Below, piece after piece: positions 43,096 through 51,906 of a DNA stretch of 64,000 nt. Numbering within the stretch: position 1 is the stretch's first letter; each line of letters begins with the position of its first letter. The stretch lies in assembly GCF_003475325.1 (NCBI RefSeq), contig NZ_QRQC01000001.1:186001-250000 (forward strand). The letters run 5' to 3'. The stretch comes from Collinsella sp. AF33-16. Its GTDB lineage: Bacteria > Actinomycetota > Coriobacteriia > Coriobacteriales > Coriobacteriaceae. Both the position numbers and the translations under genes were made by a program. The notes under the pieces were generated by a model that did no database searches, was not told the origin of the DNA, and saw only the letters and a list, made by a program, of their open reading frames with translations.

Positions 43096-44496
43096 ATGGC
43101 TTCTTCTGATGCAACACAACGAGCAGTCCTTGCCGGACTTTCGTGCGGGATCGGCCTTGCCGCTCCCGTGGTTATGTATGCCGCGACGCTGCCGTTTTCA
43201 TCGGTGAACGAGACGGTCGTGGCGGGTGCGGTTCCCTTCGCCGTGGGCGCGGTGGCGGGCGTGGGTATCTATGCCGCCTCGCTGGGTATCTCCGAGTATC
43301 GTGCGCAGCGTGAAGAGCGTCTGTTCCAGCCCGATGCCATGGGCGGTGCCGCCAATCTCAATCAGCATCAAAGCGAGTTCAAGACCGCCTCGATTCCAGC
43401 TCAGCAGCAGGATGCTACTCCTTACGCTGCGGCTTCTGCTTCTCAGGCTCAGTCGGAGCAGTCTACCTCGGCATTCCTTTCCGGCCTGACTGGTGCGTTC
43501 CAGCGCCGTCATGCCGATGATGGTGTCCCTACCATCGCTCGAGCCGCAGATGCTATGGACGAGGACGAGGCTTGGTCCATGATCGACAGTATGCTCGACG
43601 ACGATTCGCCGGTGAGCTGCGACCCTGCACACTCGCGCGACGTCTATCAAGTCGCCATCGACGAGCTCACCAATGGCGGGCAGACCGGCTCCTTCAATCG
43701 CGACGACATCGCCGCCGCGGCACGCGCCGTGTCTGGCTCCCAGGCCGCCCCTGCGGGCAGCACGGCGGCTTTCGTGGCACTCGTTGCCAACGCGGCAGCC
43801 AATAACGCCTACAACGCTACCTCGGCGGACGCGAACGCTTCTGCCGACAATTCGTACGTTGATGAAGCCATGGCTGCGGACGAGGAGGCCGTTGCCGCCC
43901 GACGTGCCGCCGAAAGCTCGCTGTGGGGCGCTCCTGCCCAGCAGCAGGCGGCCGAGGCTGCGCCGTACAATGCAAACCTCGCCAGCATGCCTATCATCTC
44001 CGGTGCCGCGGACATCGATCTCGATGACCTCGATGAGCCTGCAGCCATCACCGCATCGATTGATGCCCAAGATCGCATCGACACCGGCGACCTTCCGGAC
44101 GCCTCGCTCGAGGTTGATGTCCCCATGGCCGATTACTCGGGCCACGAGGACATGTGGGCCGCCGCCACCGCGATTCTGGATGAGATTGACGAGCCTGCTC
44201 CTGTTGTAGCGCCCGCTCCCGTCGCTGCCCCTCAGCCTGCTGCCCCCGCCTATGTCGGCCGTCACAGCGCTGTGTTCCCCGAGGATACTGCCCGTATCTC
44301 GCGCGAGAGCATCGAGCGAGCCGAGGCTATTGCCGCCGGCATTATGGAAAATCGTCGTCACGAGCGCGTCAATCAGATCCTCGAGGAAGAGATCGAGCGC
44401 CTGCAGTCCTCTACCGCCAAGCGTACGGGCCGTGCCTATCTGAGCGTTATCGAGGGCGGTACCGCCAGCTTTGCGCCGCTCCGCGCGGAGGCATAA
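43096..44496 (+). CDS. Membrane-anchored low-complexity protein of unknown function
   Basis: 466 residues from ATG 43096 with GGGGAG at 5 bases spacing. Two hydrophobic segments lie near the N-terminus (LAGLSCGIGLAAPVVMYAAT and AGAVPFAVGAVAGVGIYAA). A long Ala/Asp/Gln-rich region follows and then a conserved-looking C-terminal helix (RISRESIERAEAIAAGIMEN...RHERVNQILEEEIERLQ). No family is recognised. It is followed after 7 bp by a VanZ-like gene, so the two are likely cotranscribed. Confidence 0.8.
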   Translation: MASSDATQRAVLAGLSCGIGLAAPVVMYAATLPFSSVNETVVAGAVPFAVGAVAGVGIYAASLGISEYRAQREERLFQPDAMGGAANLNQHQSEFKTASIPAQQQDATPYAAASASQAQSEQSTSAFLSGLTGAFQRRHADDGVPTIARAADAMDEDEAWSMIDSMLDDDSPVSCDPAHSRDVYQVAIDELTNGGQTGSFNRDDIAAAARAVSGSQAAPAGSTAAFVALVANAAANNAYNATSADANASADNSYVDEAMAADEEAVAARRAAESSLWGAPAQQQAAEAAPYNANLASMPIISGAADIDLDDLDEPAAITASIDAQDRIDTGDLPDASLEVDVPMADYSGHEDMWAAATAILDEIDEPAPVVAPAPVAAPQPAAPAYVGRHSAVFPEDTARISRESIERAEAIAAGIMENRRHERVNQILEEEIERLQSSTAKRTGRAYLSVIEGGTASFAPLRAEA

Positions 44497-44503
44497 CTTC
44501 TGC

Positions 44504-44953
44504 ATGGTTAAGATCAATCGAAAATGGGCGGTCGTGACCTGCCTGATGGCGCTCTTGATCTGGGGCAATTCGCTGGTTCCTGGCTCGGGGTCGGGCTCGC
44601 TGAGCCTAACGGTCATGGAAGCTATCCGCGGTTTCCTGCACGGCGTGGGACTTTCATATGAATGGGTGACCAACTTTGTTGTTCGCAAGTGCGCGCATTT
44701 TTCCGAGTATATGGTGCTCGGCATCCTGGCTACGCACGCCTTTGATTTTGAGGGCCGGCGCACCTTTAACGTGTTGCTGCCCACGGCGGTGTTCCTGCTG
44801 CTGATTCCCTCGATCGACGAGACGATTCAGCTCTTTGTGCCGGGACGCGCCGGTATGATCACCGATGTGATGATCGACTGCTGTGGAGCGGCAACGGGCG
44901 TTGTGCTCCGATATCTCTTACGGTCGCTGATATGTGCCAAAAAAGCCGCCTAG
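44504..44953 (+). CDS. VanZ-family membrane protein
   Basis: 149 residues from ATG 44504. Four or so hydrophobic segments, with RKCAHFSEYMVLGIL and SIDETIQLFVPGRAG, the two VanZ signatures. VanZ proteins are associated with low-level teicoplanin resistance and with other membrane functions; the role here is unknown. It is 7 bp downstream of the preceding gene and followed by a strong terminator. Confidence 0.9.
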   Translation: MVKINRKWAVVTCLMALLIWGNSLVPGSGSGSLSLTVMEAIRGFLHGVGLSYEWVTNFVVRKCAHFSEYMVLGILATHAFDFEGRRTFNVLLPTAVFLLLIPSIDETIQLFVPGRAGMITDVMIDCCGAATGVVLRYLLRSLICAKKAA

Positions 44954-44984
44954 GACGTATTGTTTGGTCCTAGGCGGCCTTTTT
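44945..44984. terminator. Bidirectional terminator after the VanZ-like gene
   Basis: GCCGCCTAGGAC (44945-44956) and GTCCTAGGCGGC (44967-44978), followed by TTTTTT; A-rich on the other side, so it can also serve the convergent ROK kinase gene. It overlaps the VanZ-like stop codon. Confidence 0.9.
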
Positions 44985-45067
44985 TATTTGAGGGCTTATA
45001 TGAGGCGTGGTGGCGTTGTTCCGTAGGTCGGATTTGCCGGGCGCGCCACGCCCTGTGGGTGCGTCTG

Positions 45068-45958
45068 CTACTGAAGCGCCTGTGCGCCCAGGGCCAGGCA
45101 GCCCATAATGCCCTGCTTGCCCTCGAGGCTGTTGTTGACGATGTAGGTATTGATGTCGTTGACCTCGGGCGTGACGATATAGCCGTTGAGCATCTCGGCA
45201 CACTTTTTGCGTGCAAGCGGCACGATGGGAGTGTGGTCGGCCACGCCGCCGCCGATGATGATCTTTTGCGGCGCGTAGCACAGCGTGTAGGTCATGAGTG
45301 CCTGTGCCAGATAGCCGGCGAGCAGGTCCATGGCCTCCGGGTCATCGGCCATCTCTCCGGCGCTCTTGCCACCCCAGCGCTTTTTGACGCCGGGACCGGC
45401 GATGAGGCCCTCGAGGCAGTTGTCGTGGAAGGGGCAGCCGCTGTGCTCGCCGATGGTGTCGCGCGGGTCGCGCGTGACCAGGATGTGGCCGGCCTCGGGA
45501 TGCATCATGCCGTGCACGAGCTTACCGCCCGAGAGCACGCCGGCGCCCACGCCGGTACCGATGGTCAGATACACCACGTCAGTGAGGCCCTGGGCGCAAC
45601 CAAAGGTGACCTCGCCCAGGCAGGCGACGTTGACGTCGGTGTCGTAGCCGCAGGGAATATTGAGCTCGTTTTGGATGGTGCCCAGCAGGTCAAAGTAGCG
45701 CCATGCCGTTTTGGGCGTCTCCAGGATCTTGCCGTATTGGGACGAGGCAGGGTTGACTGCGGTGGGGCCAAAGGCGCCGATGCCCAGCGCGGCGATGTCC
45801 TTGTCGGCAAACCATGCGTTGACGGCCTCAACGGTCTCCTGCGGGGTCGTGGTCGCAATCTGCTCGCGTTCCAGGACCGTGCCGTCTGCATAGCCCGTGG
45901 CGCAGACCATCTTGGTGCCGCCGGCCTCGAGCGCTCCGATAAGCTGCTGCTCTGCCAT
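45068..45958 (-). CDS. ROK-family sugar kinase, probably fructokinase
   Basis: 296 residues from ATG 45958 with GAGAGGAA upstream. LIGALEAGGTKMVCA (ATP-binding loop), YLTIGTGVGAGVLSGGKLVHG and the zinc-binding HPEAGHIL...CPFHDNCLEG cluster place it in the ROK family, closest to the fructokinase/GmuE group. It phosphorylates a hexose, most likely fructose. No transporter is adjacent. Confidence 0.88.
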   Translation of the reverse strand: MAEQQLIGALEAGGTKMVCATGYADGTVLEREQIATTTPQETVEAVNAWFADKDIAALGIGAFGPTAVNPASSQYGKILETPKTAWRYFDLLGTIQNELNIPCGYDTDVNVACLGEVTFGCAQGLTDVVYLTIGTGVGAGVLSGGKLVHGMMHPEAGHILVTRDPRDTIGEHSGCPFHDNCLEGLIAGPGVKKRWGGKSAGEMADDPEAMDLLAGYLAQALMTYTLCYAPQKIIIGGGVADHTPIVPLARKKCAEMLNGYIVTPEVNDINTYIVNNSLEGKQGIMGCLALGAQALQ

Positions 45959-46030
45959 AGTATTCCTCTCTGGACGAGTTGCTCCGTGACTAAAGTATAG
46001 CGCTCTAAAAAATAAATGAGGTCGCTATAA

Positions 46031-46070
46031 AAAGAAACCTCATGGCCCAACGGGTTCACGAGGTTTCTTT
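46031..46070. terminator. Hairpin between the aminotransferase and ROK kinase genes
   Basis: AAAGAAACCTC (46031-46041) and GAGGTTTCTTT (46060-46070): a perfect 11-bp stem, 24 bp beyond the aminotransferase stop on the minus strand. Confidence 0.75.
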
Positions 46071-46094
46071 AGTGCCTTTAGTTACTGACCGTCC

Positions 46095-47276
46095 TTACCC
46101 GCGCGGGTTGATTTTATCACGTAGCGACTTGAGGTTCTCAAGCGCAGCGTTGAGCGTCTCGTCTCGCTTGGCAAAGTGGAAACGAATCAGATGGTTGACG
46201 GGCTCGCGGAAGAAGCTCGATCCGGGAACAGCGCCCACGCCCACCTTGGAGGCCAGGTCCTCGCAGAAGTCGAGGTCGCTGTCATAGCCAAACTCCGAGA
46301 TATCCATCATCACGTAGTAGGCGCCCTGCGGCACGTTGTGCTCAAGACCGATGCTATCGAGCCCCTGACAGAATAGGTCGCGCTTGGCGGTGTAGAGGTC
46401 GAGGACCTCCTGGTAATAGCTGTCGTCGAATTTGAGGGCGGTGACGACAGCTTCCTGCAGGGGAGCGGCAGCACCCACGGTGAGGAAGTCGTGGACCTTT
46501 TTAATGCGCTCGGTGATCTGGGCCGGGGCGATGGTGTAGCCCAGACGCCAGCCGGTGATGGAGTACGTCTTAGACAGCGAACTGCAGCTGATGGTTCGAT
46601 CGAACATGCCGGGCAGCGTGGCCATATAGACGTGCTCGTGGGGCGCGTAGACGATGTGCTCGTATACCTCGTCGGTAATGCAGTAGGCGTCGTACTTTTT
46701 GCAGAGGTCGGCGATTAAGGTGAGCTCCTCGCGCGTAAAGACCTTGCCGCAGGGGTTGGAAGGGTTGCACAGGACGATGGCCTTGGGATCGTTGTCGCGG
46801 AAGGCCGCCTCGAGTGTCTCGCGGTCAAAGTCGAACGCAGGTGGGTTAAGCGGCACGTAGATGGGCTCGGCACCCGAGAGGATCGTGTCGGCGCCGTAGT
46901 TCTCGTAGAATGGCGAGAAGATGACGACCTTGTCGCCGGGGTTTGTGACCGTCATCATGGCGGCCATCATGGCCTCGGTGGAGCCGCAGGTGACCACGAT
47001 GTTCTCGTTGGGGTTGATCGGCATGCCCATAAAGTGCTCCTGCTTGGCGGCAAGCGCCTCGCGCATGGCCTGGGAGCCCCAGGTGATGGAGTACTGGTGG
47101 TAAAGCGGCTTGGGGTCGGTGGCAATGGTGCTGAGGCTATCGAGCAGCTGCGCCGGGGGATCGAAATCGGGGAAGCCCTGCGACAGGTTGACGGCACCAT
47201 ACTTGTTGGAGATGCGCGTCATGCGGCGGATGACCGAATCGGTAAACGCCGCCGTGCGGTTGGAGAGTTCTTTCAT
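46095..47276 (-). CDS. PLP-dependent class I/II aminotransferase
   Basis: 393 residues from ATG 47276 (MKELSNRTAAF) with AAAGGA upstream; the longer frame is not supported. Fold-type I signatures: VNLSQGFPDFDPPAQL, NPSNPCGKVFTREEL, and SCSSLSKTYSITGWRLGY with the PLP lysine. It resembles the aspartate or kynurenine/methionine aminotransferase group (YbdL-like). The amino-acid substrate is not determined. Confidence 0.9.
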   Translation of the reverse strand: MKELSNRTAAFTDSVIRRMTRISNKYGAVNLSQGFPDFDPPAQLLDSLSTIATDPKPLYHQYSITWGSQAMREALAAKQEHFMGMPINPNENIVVTCGSTEAMMAAMMTVTNPGDKVVIFSPFYENYGADTILSGAEPIYVPLNPPAFDFDRETLEAAFRDNDPKAIVLCNPSNPCGKVFTREELTLIADLCKKYDAYCITDEVYEHIVYAPHEHVYMATLPGMFDRTISCSSLSKTYSITGWRLGYTIAPAQITERIKKVHDFLTVGAAAPLQEAVVTALKFDDSYYQEVLDLYTAKRDLFCQGLDSIGLEHNVPQGAYYVMMDISEFGYDSDLDFCEDLASKVGVGAVPGSSFFREPVNHLIRFHFAKRDETLNAALENLKSLRDKINPRG

Positions 47277-47439
47277 GCCTATCCTTTCGAGCATTGGGTG
47301 GAGCAAGTTTACTCCTATGGAACCGGTGGGATTTGCTCGAAACGGGCTCGAAAAACTCTTTTCAAAATTCTTGAAAATTGGGGCTTGCATCGCGTGGCGT
47401 TCCTTGCAATAATAGTCGAGCGCGAAGCGCACAGGACAC

Positions 47440-47517
47440 GGTGGGTGTAGCTCAGTTGGCTAGAGCGACGGGTTGTGGTCCCGTAGGTCGAGGGTTCGAG
47501 TCCCTTTACCCACCCCA
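47440..47517 (+). tRNA. tRNA-His (anticodon GTG)
   Basis: Acceptor GTGGGTG/TACCCAC, anticodon stem ACGGG/CCCGT with loop TTGTGGT, T-arm GAGGG TTCGAGT CCCTT. The extra G at 47440 pairs with C73, the histidine identity element. CCA is encoded. Confidence 0.95.
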
Positions 47518-47539
47518 GTTCTTGCTTCGTGTTGATATC

Positions 47540-47615
47540 GGGTCGTTAGCTCAGTTGGTAGAGCAGGGGACTCTTAATCCCAAGGTCCAGGGTTCGACCC
47601 CCTGACGGCCCACCA
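47540..47615 (+). tRNA. tRNA-Lys (anticodon CTT), copy 1
   Basis: Acceptor GGGTCGT/ACGGCCC, D-arm GCTC/GAGC, anticodon loop CTCTTAA, T-arm CAGGG TTCGACC CCCTG. CCA is encoded. Identical to copy 2. Confidence 0.95.
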
Positions 47616-47624
47616 CACGATATC

Positions 47625-47655
47625 TCCTCTAAAGTCCGCCACCACGGACTTTAGC
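47625..47655 (+). other. Hairpin between the two tRNA-Lys genes
   Basis: CTAAAGTCCG and CGGACTTTAG form a 10-bp stem in the spacer, probably a processing or termination hairpin. Confidence 0.6.
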
Positions 47656-47658
47656 TTT

Positions 47659-47734
47659 GGGTCGTTAGCTCAGTTGGTAGAGCAGGGGACTCTTAATCCC
47701 AAGGTCCAGGGTTCGACCCCCTGACGGCCCACCA
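47659..47734 (+). tRNA. tRNA-Lys (anticodon CTT), copy 2
   Basis: The 76 bases are identical to copy 1, including encoded CCA. Followed by terminator ACGGTCAAC-TTCG-GTTGGCCGT plus TTTTTT (about 47746-47774). Confidence 0.95.
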
Positions 47735-47745
47735 AAGATTGTTAA

Positions 47746-47774
47746 GACGGTCAACTTCGGTTGGCCGTTTTTTG
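47746..47774 (+). terminator. Terminator after the tRNA cluster
   Basis: ACGGTCAAC and GTTGGCCGT around a TTCG tetraloop, followed by a run of six T. Confidence 0.88.
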
Positions 47775-47841
47775 TTAACAGTACATGGGGTCGAACCCGA
47801 AAGGGCACGGCCGCTTTCACAGATCGAGTCTACCCTGGGGA

Positions 47842-48204
47842 TCAGTAAAACCGGCGCGTCTGCACGGCAAAGTATGCCTGGGCGAGCGCGATCTCTGGCT
47901 TGTTTGAATCTCCGTTTTGGGCGATTAAATAGCATGCATAGCGCGTAAGCTTGTAGTCTTTAAACGCGCGAGCGGCGACACCGGCAGTTATCATTTTCGT
48001 GGTGTCACGAAAATGGGAATCAACTGGAGTTTTATTTGTTTCGCACGAGACTTTTGCCCTCTTAACAACTTCGGCGAAGTTCTCCCATCGAGTGTATCCC
48101 ATGGGTTCCATTAAATCGCGTGCGAGCCAATACTCAACGCCCTCTTCCACATTGGCGCAGCTATCAAGTTCGACACGCCACTTCTCGATATCTCTACTGT
48201 CCAT
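47842..48204 (-). pseudogene. Truncated DinD-like protein
   Basis: 120 residues from ATG 48204, which has a strong AGGAGGAG ribosome-binding site. WLARDLMEPMGYTRWENFAEVVKRAK and LTRYACYLIAQNGD, ending in AQAYFAVQTRR, match the N-terminal part of damage-inducible protein D (a DNA-damage-induced inhibitor of RecA-type functions). DinD is normally about 270 residues; this one ends with TGA right after the conserved QTRR. The missing second half and its place beside two tRNA-Lys genes suggest a remnant of a mobile insertion. A short functional version is possible. Confidence 0.75.
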
Positions 48205-48289
48205 ATCTCCTCCTCGCTGATCTATTGTCTATGCGCGCTTTGCCCGCTCTGTACTCAGAATAAGGATACGCTGCCGTGCGGACACGAAT

Positions 48290-48321
48290 GGGCCCCGTGC
48301 CACTTCGAGGTCACGGGGCCC
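48290..48321. other. Hairpin between the dinD-like gene and the flavoprotein gene
   Basis: GGGCCCCGTG and CACGGGGCCC form a 10-bp GC stem without a T-run. It probably marks the transcript end of the flavoprotein gene. Confidence 0.6.
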
Positions 48322-48365
48322 ATAGATATCGATTAGTTGTGCTCTGCTCTAGATAGGTGTCCAGT

Positions 48366-49892
48366 TTAATTCGATCGATAGTGCGAACCCAGGCTTTCGG
48401 TCCGCTTGCGCATGGCTTTGACCATCTCCGTTGCCAGCTGATTCTGCGATTGCAGGCGGGCGAGGGCTGCGATCTCGCTGTCATTGGCATGCGGCTTGCT
48501 CAGCGCCGTTGCCTCGTCTTTCAGGCTTTCAAGCTGTTGCAGGGCCTTGGATAGACCTGCTTCGGTCCTGTTGATCATGCAATAGGTGCTCATCGTGTGC
48601 TTAAGGCTGTGTGTCAGGCGTTCGGCATCTGTTGTGGCAATGCCATACTGAGGGAGGGCGATATCCATCGGAGCGGCCGCCTCGGGAGCGTCCAGCGCTG
48701 CTCGAGCTGCCGATGCGCCCGCGATGCGCCCGAATACGATGCCATTGGCACTCGACAAGCCGCCGATGCGGTCGGCGCCGTGCATGCCGCCTGTTGCCTC
48801 ACCGCAGGCGTAGAGGCCCTCAACGCCCGTGTACGCGGTCTTGTCGATTTTGATACCGCCGTTGGCGGCGTGGGCATACATCGCCACGCGCATCTCGTCG
48901 GCCGGCGCGATGCCGTGCTCGTCTTGTAGCCAGGTGGCAAAGGTCTGCACAAACTCGGGGACGTCCTCGCGGGGGAAGTCGTAGTGGAGTGCCAGGCCTT
49001 CGGCTCCCGCTTGGTCGATGGCTAGGTCGATAGCGCGAGAATCCAGACGCGAAGTGAAGGGACCATATCCGGAGCGTTGCTCGAGCAGATTGTCGAGCTT
49101 ATCGTCGGCGATATCGACCGGCTGGTCGAACTTGACGTAGCGCCAGGTCTTCTCGTTAAAAACAAGGTTTCGCTTGGGCTCTATAAAGCCGGGCATCATC
49201 TGCATGAACTCTATATTAGTAAGGGACGCACCGTGCGCCAGCGCGATAGCCTGTGATGAGCTGAGCACGTCGGCGGAAGTGAGGCTGCGCTCGAACAGGC
49301 CGCCTGTGCCACCGGTTGCGATGATCGTGGCCTTGGCAGCAAAGGGCACGATTCGATTTTCGGTGAGGTCGTAGAGCACGGTTCCGGTTATTCTACCGTT
49401 CGTGTCCTCAACAAGGTCGATAAGCTCATAGCGGGGGAGCAGGCGAATGCCGAGTGACTCGATTCGGGTCGTCAGAGCGTCCTCAAGGGGTTTGCGGGTG
49501 AGGCCGCGCCACATGCGCGTCTTGTGGTCAAAGCAGGGGATAAACTGCTTTTGCTGGGCGCTCTCGGCATTTTGTGGGCGTTGAAGTTCAACACCCAGAT
49601 CCCGTTCGAGCCATGTAATTGCCTGGGGAATGCCGCGGACAAACGTCTGGACAAGCTCGGGGTCGGCGACGCCGCCACCAACGGTCTGGATGGTGTCGAT
49701 GAGGTCTTGTTCGTCGTCTTCGTTAACGGGTCCGATAAGCCCCAGGCCCCAGGTTCCGGGGAAGAAGCTCGATCCACTCATAGTCTTGCCGGCGCTTGCC
49801 ACAGTGACGGTTGCACCCGTGCGTGCCGCTTCGATGGCGGCGCAAAGTCCCGCAATGCCAGATCCAATTACCAGTACATCAGTCGATTCCAT
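48366..49892 (-). CDS. FAD-dependent oxidoreductase of the fumarate reductase/aspartate oxidase type
   Basis: 508 residues from ATG 49892 (MESTDVLVIGSGIAGLCAA) with AAAGGAA upstream; the longer frame is unneeded. The Rossmann FAD motif GSGIAGLCAAIEAA is at the start, ATGGTGGLF near residue 200, and GLYACGEATGGMHGADRIGG near residue 380, which is the second FAD/substrate region of succinate dehydrogenase/fumarate reductase-type flavoproteins. The capping domain is shorter than in NadB. The substrate is unknown, and no partner iron-sulfur subunit lies next to it. Confidence 0.87.
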   Translation of the reverse strand: MESTDVLVIGSGIAGLCAAIEAARTGATVTVASAGKTMSGSSFFPGTWGLGLIGPVNEDDEQDLIDTIQTVGGGVADPELVQTFVRGIPQAITWLERDLGVELQRPQNAESAQQKQFIPCFDHKTRMWRGLTRKPLEDALTTRIESLGIRLLPRYELIDLVEDTNGRITGTVLYDLTENRIVPFAAKATIIATGGTGGLFERSLTSADVLSSSQAIALAHGASLTNIEFMQMMPGFIEPKRNLVFNEKTWRYVKFDQPVDIADDKLDNLLEQRSGYGPFTSRLDSRAIDLAIDQAGAEGLALHYDFPREDVPEFVQTFATWLQDEHGIAPADEMRVAMYAHAANGGIKIDKTAYTGVEGLYACGEATGGMHGADRIGGLSSANGIVFGRIAGASAARAALDAPEAAAPMDIALPQYGIATTDAERLTHSLKHTMSTYCMINRTEAGLSKALQQLESLKDEATALSKPHANDSEIAALARLQSQNQLATEMVKAMRKRTESLGSHYRSN

Positions 49893-50080
49893 CGGATTCC
49901 TTTCTCGTCCGGCGCATTGTCGCACGGGTGATCGGCAATGGGGCCGCAAAGACTCGGCAAATCGGTAAAGGGCACATATGGCAGGTGGGCGTCATGGGCG
50001 TTCTGATGCTCCATTTCATCACATCTCGTATATCGCCCCAACTGATATATTGGCGTTAGCCACCCTGCAGCAGCGCAAAC

Positions 50081-50113
50081 AAAAAGAGCCGCTACCTCGA
50101 AAGGTAGCGGCTC
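50081..50113 (-). terminator. Terminator of the GGGtGRT operon
   Basis: On the minus strand GAGCCGCTACCT, TTCG loop, AGGTAGCGGCTC, then TTTTTG: a textbook intrinsic terminator 35 bp past the stop. Confidence 0.92.
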
Positions 50114-50148
50114 CAAAGCTCAACTATATGAGCATCGCGCGGGCGCGA

Positions 50149-51153
50149 TTAGGCCTTGAGGGCCTCCTCGACGGCGACAGCGCAGGCGACGGTGGCACCG
50201 ACCATGGGGTTGTTGCCCATGCCGATGAGACCCATCATGTCGACGTGCGCAGGCACGGAGGAAGAACCGGCGAACTGGGCGTCGGAGTGCATGCGACCCA
50301 TGGTGTCGGTCATGCCGTAAGAGGCAGGGCCGGCGCCCATGTTGTCCGGGTGCAGGGTACGGCCAGTGCCGCCACCAGAAGCGACGGAGAAGTACTTCTT
50401 GCCAGCCTCGAGGCGCTCCTTCTTGTAGGTGCCAGCGACGGGGTGCTGGAAGCGCGTGGGGTTGGTGGAGTTACCGGTGATCGAGATGTCGACGTTCTCG
50501 TGCCACATGATGGCAACGCCCTCGCGGACGTCGTCGGAGCCGTAGCAGTTAACGGCAGCGCGGGGACCATCGGAGTAGGGGATGGTCTCGACGACCTTGA
50601 GCTCGCCCGTGTAGTAGTCGAACTGGGTCTTCACGTAGGTGAAGCCGTTGATGCGGGCGATGATCTGAGCAGCGTCCTTGCCCAGACCGTTGAGGATTAC
50701 GCGCAGCGGCTTCTTGCGAGCCTTGTTGGCGTTCAGAGCCAGGCCGATAGCACCCTCAGCGGCAGCGAAGGACTCGTGGCCAGCCAGGAAGGCGAAGCAC
50801 TCGGTGTCGTCGGAGAGCAGCATAGCGCCCAGGTTGCCGTGGCCCAGACCGACCTTGCGGTCCTCGGCGACGGAGCCGGGAACGGTGAAGGCCTGGATGC
50901 CCTCGCCGATGATGGCGGCAGCCTCAGAAGCGGTCTTGGCGCCACGCTTGACAGCGAGAGCGCAACCGAGGGTGTAGGCCCACTCGGCGTTCTGGAAGGC
51001 GATGGACTGGGTGTTGTTGACGATCTCACGCGGGTTGAAGCCCTTGTCGGTGCAGATCTGCAGAGCTTCCTCGAGGGAGGCGATGCCGTTGTCGGCGAGG
51101 CACTTGTTGATCTTGTCAGCGCGGCGCTCGTAACCTTCGAACGTAACAGTCAT
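50149..51153 (-). CDS. GGGtGRT protein
   Basis: 334 residues from ATG 51153. The name-giving motif GGGTGRT appears as ASGGGTGRTLHPDNMGAG near residue 258. Other conserved-looking blocks are GLGHGNLGAMLLSDDTECFAFLAGHE and GLIGMGNNPMVGATVACAVAVEEAL. The family is widespread in anaerobes but its biochemical role is not established. The gene follows an iron-sulfur-scaffold-like gene after 18 bp, and the two are usually found together. A shared iron-sulfur function is inference. Confidence 0.9.
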   Translation of the reverse strand: MTVTFEGYERRADKINKCLADNGIASLEEALQICTDKGFNPREIVNNTQSIAFQNAEWAYTLGCALAVKRGAKTASEAAAIIGEGIQAFTVPGSVAEDRKVGLGHGNLGAMLLSDDTECFAFLAGHESFAAAEGAIGLALNANKARKKPLRVILNGLGKDAAQIIARINGFTYVKTQFDYYTGELKVVETIPYSDGPRAAVNCYGSDDVREGVAIMWHENVDISITGNSTNPTRFQHPVAGTYKKERLEAGKKYFSVASGGGTGRTLHPDNMGAGPASYGMTDTMGRMHSDAQFAGSSSVPAHVDMMGLIGMGNNPMVGATVACAVAVEEALKA

Positions 51154-51171
51154 AGTTATTTCCCTCCCTTT

Positions 51172-51906
51172 CTACTCGTGAACCGGGAACACGCTGGCGA
51201 CGGAGTGAGTCTCCTCGTCGGTGCGCGGGTCGATGTACTTGGCAGCGTTCTCCCACTGACCATAGTGGCCCATAGCGCCAGCGATGGCCTCCTCGGGGGT
51301 CTTGCCGGCCTTGACGGCGTCGGTGAACTTGCCGAGGTTCAGGAACTCGAATGCGATGATCTCGTTCTTGTCGTTGAGAGCCATGCGGGTGACGTAGCCC
51401 TGAGCGAGCTCGAGGTAACGAGCGCCCTTGGCCTTGGTGCCGAACATGGTGCCGACCTGAGAGCGAAGGCCCTTGCCGAGGTCGTCGAGGGAGGCGCCCA
51501 CGGGCAGGCCGCCCTCGGAGAACGCGGTCTGGCTGCGGCCGTAAACGATCTGCAGGAAGATCTCGCGCATAGCAACGTTGATGGCGTCGCAGACGAGGTC
51601 GGTGTTGAGGGCCTCGAGGATGGTCTTACCGGGAAGGATCTCGGAAGCCATGGCGGCAGAGTGGGTCATGCCCGAGCAACCGATGGTCTCAACGAGGGCC
51701 TCCTCGATGATGCCGTCCTTGACGTTCAGCGTGAGCTTGCAGGCGCCCTGCTGAGGTGCGCACCAACCCACACCGTGCGTAAGACCGGAGATGTCGGAAA
51801 TCTCCTTAGCCTGGACCCACTTGCCCTCCTCGGGGATGGGTGCGGGGCCGTGGTATGCACCCTTGGCAACGGGGCACATGTTCTCCACTTCCTGTGAGTA
51901 CTGCAT
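51172..51906 (-). CDS. Iron-sulfur cluster assembly scaffold-like protein
   Basis: 244 residues from ATG 51906 (MQYSQEVENMC) with GAGGAGAGG upstream. Features resembling NifU/IscU: WCAPQQGACKLTLNVKDGIIEEALVETIGCSGMTHSAA, with cysteines at the cluster-holding positions. It is longer than SufU (about 145) and has a distinct C-terminal region (YVTRMALNDKNEIIAFEFLN). It is encoded directly before the GGGtGRT gene. Confidence 0.85.
   Translation of the reverse strand: MQYSQEVENMCPVAKGAYHGPAPIPEEGKWVQAKEISDISGLTHGVGWCAPQQGACKLTLNVKDGIIEEALVETIGCSGMTHSAAMASEILPGKTILEALNTDLVCDAINVAMREIFLQIVYGRSQTAFSEGGLPVGASLDDLGKGLRSQVGTMFGTKAKGARYLELAQGYVTRMALNDKNEIIAFEFLNLGKFTDAVKAGKTPEEAIAGAMGHYGQWENAAKYIDPRTDEETHSVASVFPVHE

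Noticed and set aside
47378..47605. Reading frame running through the tRNA cluster
   Set aside because: It is a translation of tRNA-His and tRNA-Lys sequence.
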